Positions 44,901-51,454 of a stretch of 64,000 nt of DNA are shown in pieces. The position numbers and the translations under genes are program-made. Location: contig NZBA01000111.1 of the NCBI GenBank assembly GCA_002686265.1, positions 62,001 to 126,000 of the forward strand, written 5' to 3'. This DNA comes from Planctomycetota bacterium (GTDB taxonomy: Bacteria > Planctomycetota > UBA1135 > GCA-002686595). Position 1 is the first letter of the stretch. Each line of letters begins with the position of its first letter. The notes below the pieces were generated by a model that saw only the letters and a program-made list of their open reading frames with translations, was not told where the DNA came from and did no database searches.

Positions 44901-47900
44901 CGAGCGCCGCTTCGCCCGCACCTTCCCCGGCAACATGCTCGAACGACCGGGATTGCTCCTCAATCCCTGGGCCGTGAACGTCCAGAACGACGTGATCGGG
45001 ATCGGCGGCGGTGCCGGCGGGAGCTTCGGCGGACGCTCGGGGGGACGGCGCGGCCGAGCGGCCGGAGGCGCGGGCATCGAGCAGGCCGTCGCCGACGGCC
45101 GAGACCCGGGGACCTTCCCAGCCCTGGACTTCCTCCCCGATCCCTCCTGGATCCTGCCCAACCTGCGCCCCGCCGACGGCGGCGTCCTGCGCATCCCGCT
45201 CACGACCCTCGGTCCCGGCCAGCAGGTCGAGGTCCTCGCGGTCGACCGCGCCGGGCTCGCACGCGCCGAGGTCGCCCTGCCTCTGCGCCCCTTCACACCC
45301 CGCGACCGACGCCTGACGCGGGCCATCGATGCCGACCGCCACCTCGTCGAACGACGCCGCATCGACTTCCTGACCCGCGGCGAGTCCGCCCTGGTGTCCG
45401 ACTCCACGCCCGAGGAAGTCGAGGTCTACGATTGCCTGTCCGACATCTACCGCCTGTTCCGCACGCGCCGCCCCGACGCGGGACTGGAGGACTTCGCCTT
45501 CCTCCTGGAGTGGCCGGAGCTCGACGAAGCGGCGCGGAGGAGCCTCTACTCGCGCTACGCCTGCCACGAGCTGCACCTTTTTCTGTGGCGCAAGGACCGC
45601 GCGTTCTTCGACTCCGTCGTGCGCCCGTTCCTGGCCCACAAGGTCGATCGCACGTTCGTCGACCGCTGGCTGCTCGGGGAGGACCTCACCGCCTACCTCG
45701 AGCCCTGGGGCTTCGCTCAGCTGAACGTGATGGAGCAGGCTCTGCTGGCCCAGCGCCTCCCTGCCCTCGCCGCCGCGGTCGCAAGGCATGTGCGGGAGCG
45801 GGTCGAGCTGGACCCGACGAGCGCGCGCGAGAGAGCCGAGGTCTACGAGGAGATCCTGCTCGGAGCGGCCCTCCAGTTGCAAGACCGAGAGAGCGCGCTC
45901 GATCTCGAGGAGGGGCTCGGGGAGCTGTCGCAGGCCAGGGGCCCGGCAACTCCGGGACCGGCGGAAGCCCGCGATGCGCTGAAGGCCCTCGGCTACACCG
46001 GCGGCGTCGATGACGCGCCCGCGCTCTCGGGTGCGGGGGACTTCGACTTGGAGCGGAACAAGAACCGCAAGACCCTCCGCGCGGACACAGCCCTACGCGA
46101 CCAGGTCCGCGGCTTGCACATCGAGCTGAAGGACACCGAACGGCTAGTGGAGAGCCACTACTGGCGCCGGACGATCGCCCGCCAAGGTCCGGACATGCTG
46201 GCGGTCCACGAGTTCTGGCTGGACTTCGCCGACCTCAAGGCCGACGAGCCCTTCGTCTCGACCCACTTCCCGCTCGCCACCGGAAGTCTGAACGAGATGC
46301 TCCTGGCCCTCGCGCTCTTGGACGTGCCCTTCGAAAGCGGGCGGCACGCCCTCTCGACGAGCGAGGCCGGCGTGGAGATCAGCGCCGCCTCAGCCCTCTT
46401 GCTCGTCCGCAAGGAGCGCGTCGACGCAGCCCTGGCGGACGAGGCCGCGCGCATCCTGGTCGCTCAAGACCTGTTCCGCCTCTCCGAGCGCCATCGCATG
46501 GAGAACGGCCGGCGGGTCGAGGCCTTCTTGCACGGCCCCCTCGAGACGGGCGTCGCCTACGGCTGCCGCGTCGTCGTCACCAACCCGACCGAAGCGCCCC
46601 ACGACTTCGAGGTTCTGCTCCAGATTCCCGCCGGCGCCCTGCCCCTGAAGGCTGGTCGGGCAACCCGCGGTGTCCCGCTGGAGGTCGGCGCCTACGGGAC
46701 GGCGACCCTCGAGTACGCGTTCTACTTCCCCCAGGCCGGCGAGTTCCCCCACTACCCCGCCCACGTCGCCGACGGCGGCGAGCTGGTGGCCTTCGCCGAT
46801 CCCAGCGTGCTCTCGGTCCGCGCCGAACGCGCGAGTATCGACGAGGATTCATGGGAGTACGTCTCCCAGCTGGCGCCGCCCGAGGCGGTCTGGGCCCATC
46901 TCGACCGCGCCAACCTGAGGGCGATCGACCTGCACCGCATCGCCTGGCGCATGCGCGATGCGGCCTTCTACCGGCGCACGCTCGAGCTCCTGCGCGAGCG
47001 CCTCGCCTACCACCACGGCCTGTGGTCCTATGCGCTCCACCACGGCGACGCACGCGCCGCGGGCGAGTACCTGCGCCACTCCGACGGGTTCCTGGCCCGC
47101 TGCGGCTCGGCCCTCGCTTCGCCCCTGCTCGAGATCGATCCGGTCGTTCGCCGTTCGTTCGAGCGCATCGAGTACGCGCCCTTGGTGAACGCCCGTGCCC
47201 ACGCGTTCGGTGGGAAGCGCGAGATCACCAACGTCGACGTGAAGCGCCAGTACACTAGGTTGCTCGACGTTCTGGCCCACCGCGCCTCGCTTGACGACAG
47301 CGACTGGATGAGCGTCTGCACCTTCCTGTTGCTCCAAGACCGTGTGGCCGACGCGCAGGCGGCCTTCGCGCGGGTGGACCCCGACGCCCTGGGGGCGCGC
47401 ATTCAGTACGACTACATGCGCGCCTATCTCGACTTCTTCACGCCCGACCACGCTCTGGCGCGTCCCATCGCCGAGGCCTACCTCGACCACCCCGTGCCCC
47501 ATTGGCGCGATCGTTTCCGCGCCGTGCTACGGCACGTCGACGAGGCAGGCGGGGTGGCGCTGGAGACGGCCGGAGGGTCCGCCGCCGCCGCGGAGGAACT
47601 GGTGGCGAGCGAGCCCGTGCTGGAGCTGGCCCTGGAGGGCAGCGAGATCGAGCTCCGCCACGCCGGCCTGCAAGCCTGCGAGCTGCGTTTCTACGCCCTC
47701 GACGTCGAGTTTCTGTTCTCGACCAGCCCCTTCGTCCAGGGCGGGGGTGGCGAGTTCGCCTTCGTCCAGCCCAACCGGCGCAGGAGCTTCCCTCTCGACA
47801 GTGCCGACGGCCTTACGCGGGTCGAGCTGCCCGAGGAATTCGCCCGCGCGAACGTCCTCGTCGAGGCGCGCGGGGGGGGGATCGTGCGGCGCGTGACGCG

Positions 47901-48183
47901 CTACGCGAACTCCCTGGCGCTTCAGATGATCGAAGCCCACGGCCAGCTGAAGGTGACCCACGCCGAGACCGGTGCGCCGATCGCCGCCGCCTACGTCAAG
48001 GTCTACTCGCGCACCGGCGATAGCGAGGTCTTCCACAAGGACGGTTACACCGACCTTCGCGGCCGCTTCGACTACATCTCGGTCTCGGGGACTCCCGAGG
48101 TCCACATCGAGCGCCTGGCCGTGCTGGTTCTCTCGCCGAACGACGGCGCGGTGATCCGCGAGGTCGCCCCGCCGGCGCGCTGA
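41950..48183 (+). CDS. giant secreted protein, alpha-2-macroglobulin-like in part
   Basis: A 2077-residue exported protein, not assignable to a named family. Signal peptide about 1-20. Residues 20-410 are helical. Near 423-515 (TIEGDVKNVQTLLVKVFEI, VFVVELIGGGLSSRAVI) and later stretches recall the beta-sandwich domains of alpha-2-macroglobulins, but I see no thioester CxEQ motif. A Gly/Arg-rich loop lies at about 1017-1047 (GGGAGGSFGGRSGG). The helical middle (about 1120-1400) and a long C-terminal half end in a carboxypeptidase-regulatory-like sandwich with VKVYSRTGDSEVFHKDGYTD and LRGRFDY (about 2012-2040). I remember that last motif from uncharacterised giant proteins of protists. It is the largest gene here and appears alone. 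Confidence 0.8.
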   Translation: MRHTPLLTVLLSLPTAANAAQDNPIGFLEDFALAPDRTAVLPELVPGTPDYYFYHCLARQHSEEFDAVDGLLRTWIQRHGRGGRVEEIENRQALLRAGERPAESFEFLSRRLGLSFDHRPDLGGDDEQLPSHLDPDLISTQTLTRAALAQHSDSLSGFADSMLGTLAASELSERQLRELLTRLPRPTVANLPQLVVRELGTRKSRGFGSLAIHGRLLLEQLDECARLRPSLLNEEAFVSAYLTRLVPGADVAWTDDAAEREAYLERLQSFVGRLAPVHNALKAHVLAHRLRHDMALGRMDRERFLAWLALPRKSSWSNPQHRRRHRNEEVIGGPTSFATDLGPGGDDEQLLRAYLQHFFAGDAGYEVFAPTVSDRLLGRLFAETKILLGAGDMERWYSLLDDPAAYEALRERVEIEFPPTQATRLAADEPVTIEGDVKNVQTLLVKVFEIDAFAYYRATGREVDASIPLDGLIAGEETTQVYDDNPLRRVRRTFRFPALARPGVFVVELIGGGLSSRAVIRKGSLQLRERASAAGHAFVVLDETGVVRPEATLHFGGREYSASESGEILVPYSTEPGKRTVILTSGAQCSLASFDHQREHYALEAGVLVHREALLAGHTAQLLLRPRLSLAGEAVDLSLLEDAVLDLTSTRADGVGSSVEVRGLALAADREWVHELQVPAGTVELTARLRGRVRSLSGEEPVELASSPRSFALNRIETTERTACPLLGRDAQGWFLEMRGKNGEGQAGEALDLALAHADFTDTVAVRLRTDGAGRIRLGDLEDIVSLRTSQLPAGLGAWRIAPTPRRLPRHLHGVSGRTLRVPLAADARADAVSLLELRSGAFAHDRSAHLARNGQYLELRDLPAGDYELFLPDTVQRSAVRITAGEIAGGWGLGRDRWLELSPRSPLQLAAPRVEGEDLVIEVRGATAATRVHILASRYRPPYDAVRDLRLGDGGELGLRVVAFADTDYASGRAISDEYRYVLERRFARTFPGNMLERPGLLLNPWAVNVQNDVIGIGGGAGGSFGGRSGGRRGRAAGGAGIEQAVADGRDPGTFPALDFLPDPSWILPNLRPADGGVLRIPLTTLGPGQQVEVLAVDRAGLARAEVALPLRPFTPRDRRLTRAIDADRHLVERRRIDFLTRGESALVSDSTPEEVEVYDCLSDIYRLFRTRRPDAGLEDFAFLLEWPELDEAARRSLYSRYACHELHLFLWRKDRAFFDSVVRPFLAHKVDRTFVDRWLLGEDLTAYLEPWGFAQLNVMEQALLAQRLPALAAAVARHVRERVELDPTSARERAEVYEEILLGAALQLQDRESALDLEEGLGELSQARGPATPGPAEARDALKALGYTGGVDDAPALSGAGDFDLERNKNRKTLRADTALRDQVRGLHIELKDTERLVESHYWRRTIARQGPDMLAVHEFWLDFADLKADEPFVSTHFPLATGSLNEMLLALALLDVPFESGRHALSTSEAGVEISAASALLLVRKERVDAALADEAARILVAQDLFRLSERHRMENGRRVEAFLHGPLETGVAYGCRVVVTNPTEAPHDFEVLLQIPAGALPLKAGRATRGVPLEVGAYGTATLEYAFYFPQAGEFPHYPAHVADGGELVAFADPSVLSVRAERASIDEDSWEYVSQLAPPEAVWAHLDRANLRAIDLHRIAWRMRDAAFYRRTLELLRERLAYHHGLWSYALHHGDARAAGEYLRHSDGFLARCGSALASPLLEIDPVVRRSFERIEYAPLVNARAHAFGGKREITNVDVKRQYTRLLDVLAHRASLDDSDWMSVCTFLLLQDRVADAQAAFARVDPDALGARIQYDYMRAYLDFFTPDHALARPIAEAYLDHPVPHWRDRFRAVLRHVDEAGGVALETAGGSAAAAEELVASEPVLELALEGSEIELRHAGLQACELRFYALDVEFLFSTSPFVQGGGGEFAFVQPNRRRSFPLDSADGLTRVELPEEFARANVLVEARGGGIVRRVTRYANSLALQMIEAHGQLKVTHAETGAPIAAAYVKVYSRTGDSEVFHKDGYTDLRGRFDYISVSGTPEVHIERLAVLVLSPNDGAVIREVAPPAR

Positions 48184-48232
48184 CGCCGGCCGCGGCAGGG
48201 AGGAGCCCCATCCTCTCCCCGGCCGCTCGGGC

Positions 48233-48481
48233 TCACAGCCAGGAGACGCTCAAGCCGTTGGTGAGGTTGAAGCTCGCGGAGCAGGGTCCGGCCGGGTCGC
48301 GGTACCAGCCCTGGTAGTGCTTGAGATCGCCGGGCGCCACGGCGCCCTGGGCCGAGATCGTGACCCCCGAGGTGTCCGCGTACCCCGAGCCATCGCTCAG
48401 TAGGGGCGCGGTGATCCGGATCACGTTCTGGCCGGCGCAGCGCAGGCCGTCCCCGAAGGACACGCCGTTGCCGCCGTCGAG
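48233..48481 (-). pseudogene. orphan fragment of the six-cysteine module
   Basis: About 82 codons matching the second half of the module: DGGNGVSFGDGLRCAGQN, a Gly/Ala stretch, YQGWYRDPAGPC, FNLTNGLSVSWL, then a stop. The first half (CFGDG, CPCGN, first four Cys) and any upstream body are absent; further upstream the frame is Pro/Arg-rich and unrelated. One residue is missing between RDP and PC, and the final Pro is lost. It is best read as the leftover 3' end of a deleted gene or as a copied module end. Confidence 0.8.
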
Positions 48482-48816
48482 GGCCGCGGCGAGGGGGCAA
48501 GGGGGAGTAGGATTGCGGGGGCGATGAGGAGAGGGAAACTCATGGCACTCGTGGGCAGGGGGATGGAGAGGGACGGGAACGGCCGGAGGCAGCCCCAGCG
48601 CCTGCGGCACCCGTCCCGCCTAGGAGTCTCCATCGATCCCGCCACGCGGAACCGCCGGCGGATGCGGCGCGGACACCCGTAGGGCGGCGAAAGAGCGGAG
48701 GGCGCGCCCCGCGGCAAGAACCCGGGCGCCGGTGGCGACTCCCTTGGTATCCTCCAGGATCGTCTGGCGTGTCGTTGGAACGCGCCCTCCCTCCCCACCC
48801 TCACCGGGTCCGCACC
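48482..48816. other. 335-base region without an intact gene
   Basis: Lies between the orphan module fragment and the start of the 835-residue protein. An in-frame GTG at 48769 could lengthen the latter by 16 residues, but the signal peptide begins at 48817. I see no repeat, RNA or clear promoter; the promoter of the downstream gene presumably lies here. Confidence 0.5.
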
Positions 48817-51324
48817 ATGAAGCTGCTCCTCTCCGCCAGTTCCCTGGCACTCCTGCTGGTTCCCGCCCTCCCCGCGACGGCCCAGGACTCTACCTCGAAC
48901 ACCAACGGCCTCCCCGGTGATCCAGTGGATCCGCACCTCGCCTCCGAACAAGTCAATGACTTCGTCGTGGACCAGAGCGCCTTCCGCTCCTCGTGGGGGC
49001 GCGTCTACGGCATCGCGCCCCTGGTGAAGGCCAGCGCCTCCTACCTCCCTGCGCCGACGTACTTCAGCGCCCAGCTCTCCGCTCAGGCGATCAGCACCGA
49101 CACGCGCGTCGGCGTGCCCTTCGCACGGACGAGCTATGACTTCTGGAACGTCGGCGGAGCGGGCGTCAACGACGACACGAACGTGCAGGATGCTCCGACC
49201 GGTTCGATCGACACGAGCGCGGCCGTCGGCAACCAATTCGCGGTGACCTTCGCCGAGTTCTCGACGGACGACCCGCTCAACCCGACCCTGAGCTTCAACA
49301 ACGCGGTCACGGGCGTGGTCAACTACGACGTGGACGCCACCTCGCGTCTGTACGTCTCGCGCGTGCAGACGGCGGTCAACTCTCCCGATTGGTCTTGCAA
49401 CCTCTCCCAGTTCGGCATGGGCGGCGTTGACAGCGACGGAATGACACACATCCGGGCCGACGGCTTCGGCTCGGGGCCCTGCATGAGCTTCACCGAGCTC
49501 CTGGGGAACAACTACTTCCAGTTCGACGCCCTCGGCCGCAATCCCGGCGCGGCGAACCTGATCAGCAACGCCGGCGCCAGCGACGCCGGGGCCACCAACT
49601 GGCTCCTGATCGGATCCTCGACGACCCACACGACGCCGACGATCATCGGCGCGAGCTTGACCGGCGGTGCGCCGCTGTTGATGGGCGGGAACTTCAACGG
49701 CGACTACGTCTACGGCAGCTCTTCCCCCCTGACCTCGACGAACCTGCACCTGGGCGGCGCCTCCGACCAGCGCGGCCTCGTCTCCCACTACCAGGGGAAC
49801 TTCAGCACCCAGTTCCCCGGCAGCGTGCTCGGGACCGGGGCCGTGCTCGGGCAGACCAGCGGCACGACCGACCGCCTGTGCGTCTGGGGTCTGAACGCCT
49901 CCGGTGCCCCCTCGGGCACGGTCAACGCCCAGCTCCCCTCGGTGGTCACCGACAACGACGACGGCTGGGCCACCAACAGCCTCGGCAGCGGGCAGCTCGT
50001 TTTCGGACACTACTTCAGCCAGACCGCCTACCGCGGGGGCAACGGCCTCGTCGGCACCTGCGTGGATCAGGGCGGGAACCTGGTCGCGGCGGCGGTGGCC
50101 CTGCACCCGCAGTTCGACAGCGCGGATCAGGGCAACAACTTCATCGCCGTGGCGCGCGTGACGCCCGGCGGCGCGATGTCCTGGACCGTGGCAGCCTACA
50201 CCGAGGTCAGCCCCGGATCCCCCGGCGGCGGCAAGGCGATCTACGACTCCGGCGGCGCAACGGTCATCGGCCAGCTAGTCGACATGGGCACCCTGACCGG
50301 CGGCTCGCCGGTGGGACCGTCCTTGACTTCGCCCATGTTCGATTCGGTCGGCAACATCTACTTCCTGAGCCCGGTCGAGGTGTTCGGTGACGGCCTCTCC
50401 GTCGGCTTGGTGCGCGCGGTCTACGACAGGGCGAGCTTCAGCTACAAGCTGGAGCTCATCTTCCGCACCGGTGACGAGTTCCACGGCCAGAATTCCGACA
50501 CCGACTACCAGGTGCGGTACATGACGATCTGCGACAGCAACTCGATCGACTCCGGCACGGCCTTCTCGGGGAACATCAACCAGGGAGCCCACAACGCCGC
50601 CGACCCCGGAACCCTGCCCGAGGACTCCTCGGAAACCCTGGGCGGCCTGGTGGTCTCGGCGAGCGTGATCTACGACGTCGACGACGACGGCGTCTACCAG
50701 ACCCTGACCGACGACCCGGCCACGGCGGACCAGCAGTACAACGTGCTGCTGTACGTCTCGCACGCGAAGGACTGCAACGACAACGGCGTGCCGGACGACC
50801 TCGACATCCTCAACGGCACGAGCGCCGACAACGACGGCGACGGCGTGCCCGACGAGTGCAATGCCGGCACGGCCTTCTGCTTCGGCGACGGTAGCGGAAC
50901 GATGTGCCCCTGCGGCAACTTCGGCGGCACCGGGCAGGGCTGCGGGAACTCGACCGGCCAGGGCGCCTTCGCCTTCTCCACGGGCTCGAACAGCGTGGCG
51001 GTCGACGACCTGGGGTTCGACGCGTTCGGCATGATCCCCACCCAGCCGGCCCTGCTCTTCTCGGGCAACAACGCCGTCAACGGCGGCATGGGCGTCACCT
51101 TCGGGGACGGCCTGCGCTGCGCGGGCCAGAGCGTGAAGCGTTTGGGCGTGCGCGTCCCCGACGCCACGGGCTTCGCCCACTGGGGGCCTGGCATGGCCGC
51201 CTCGGGCGCCTGGAACCCGGGCGACACGAAGCACTTCCAGACTTGGTACCGCGACCCGGGCGGCAGCCCTTGCGGCAGCGGCTTCAACCTGTCCCACGGC
51301 GTGAGCGTGTTCTTCACGCCCTAG
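48817..51324 (+). CDS. secreted protein with calcium-type DxN repeats and C-terminal six-cysteine module
   Basis: An 835-residue exported protein. The ATG at 48817 starts a clear signal peptide (about 1-21, ending PATAQ). Residues 22-645 are beta-rich, Ser/Thr/Gly/Asn-rich and not recognised; a propeller or other beta architecture is possible. At about 650-686 come DCNDNGVPDDLDI and DNDGDGVPDECN, acidic repeats of the kind that bind calcium in thrombospondin type 3 and dockerin-like linkers. Residues 685-835 are the six-cysteine module, ending GVSVFFTP. Its stop is overlapped by the hairpin at 51321-51357. A surface location is likely; function unknown. Confidence 0.85.
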   Translation: MKLLLSASSLALLLVPALPATAQDSTSNTNGLPGDPVDPHLASEQVNDFVVDQSAFRSSWGRVYGIAPLVKASASYLPAPTYFSAQLSAQAISTDTRVGVPFARTSYDFWNVGGAGVNDDTNVQDAPTGSIDTSAAVGNQFAVTFAEFSTDDPLNPTLSFNNAVTGVVNYDVDATSRLYVSRVQTAVNSPDWSCNLSQFGMGGVDSDGMTHIRADGFGSGPCMSFTELLGNNYFQFDALGRNPGAANLISNAGASDAGATNWLLIGSSTTHTTPTIIGASLTGGAPLLMGGNFNGDYVYGSSSPLTSTNLHLGGASDQRGLVSHYQGNFSTQFPGSVLGTGAVLGQTSGTTDRLCVWGLNASGAPSGTVNAQLPSVVTDNDDGWATNSLGSGQLVFGHYFSQTAYRGGNGLVGTCVDQGGNLVAAAVALHPQFDSADQGNNFIAVARVTPGGAMSWTVAAYTEVSPGSPGGGKAIYDSGGATVIGQLVDMGTLTGGSPVGPSLTSPMFDSVGNIYFLSPVEVFGDGLSVGLVRAVYDRASFSYKLELIFRTGDEFHGQNSDTDYQVRYMTICDSNSIDSGTAFSGNINQGAHNAADPGTLPEDSSETLGGLVVSASVIYDVDDDGVYQTLTDDPATADQQYNVLLYVSHAKDCNDNGVPDDLDILNGTSADNDGDGVPDECNAGTAFCFGDGSGTMCPCGNFGGTGQGCGNSTGQGAFAFSTGSNSVAVDDLGFDAFGMIPTQPALLFSGNNAVNGGMGVTFGDGLRCAGQSVKRLGVRVPDATGFAHWGPGMAASGAWNPGDTKHFQTWYRDPGGSPCGSGFNLSHGVSVFFTP
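50869..51321 (+). repeat. six-cysteine C-terminal module, copy in the 835-residue protein
   Basis: Same landmark order as the copy at 38235: FCFGDGSG, CPCGNFGGTGQGCGNSTG, LLFSGNNAVNGG, FGDGLRCAG, WYRDPGGSPC, FNLSHG and a final FFTP. It is preceded by the acidic DxN repeats and followed at once by the shared hairpin. Confidence 0.85.
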
Positions 51325-51357
51325 CAGCCCGCAAGAAGAGCGCCAACGGGCTGCTAG
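51321..51357 (+). terminator. hairpin overlapping the stop codon (hairpin family copy 1)
   Basis: CTAGCAGCCCG and CGGGCTGCTAG form a perfect 11-bp stem with a 15-base loop; the TAG in the left arm is the stop codon of the 835-residue protein. The loop also resembles that of copy 2 (GCGCCAAC versus GACGCCAAC). There is no T-run, so it may act as an RNA-stability or Rho-type element as well as a terminator. Confidence 0.75.
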
Positions 51358-51454
51358 AACGCTCTCGGAGCCCACTTCGACACCGCGGCGGCGGCGCGAC
51401 GAGCGCCGCCGCCGCGGCCGTGTTTCGCCCCCTCCGCCGGGGTAGAGTGCGCCC

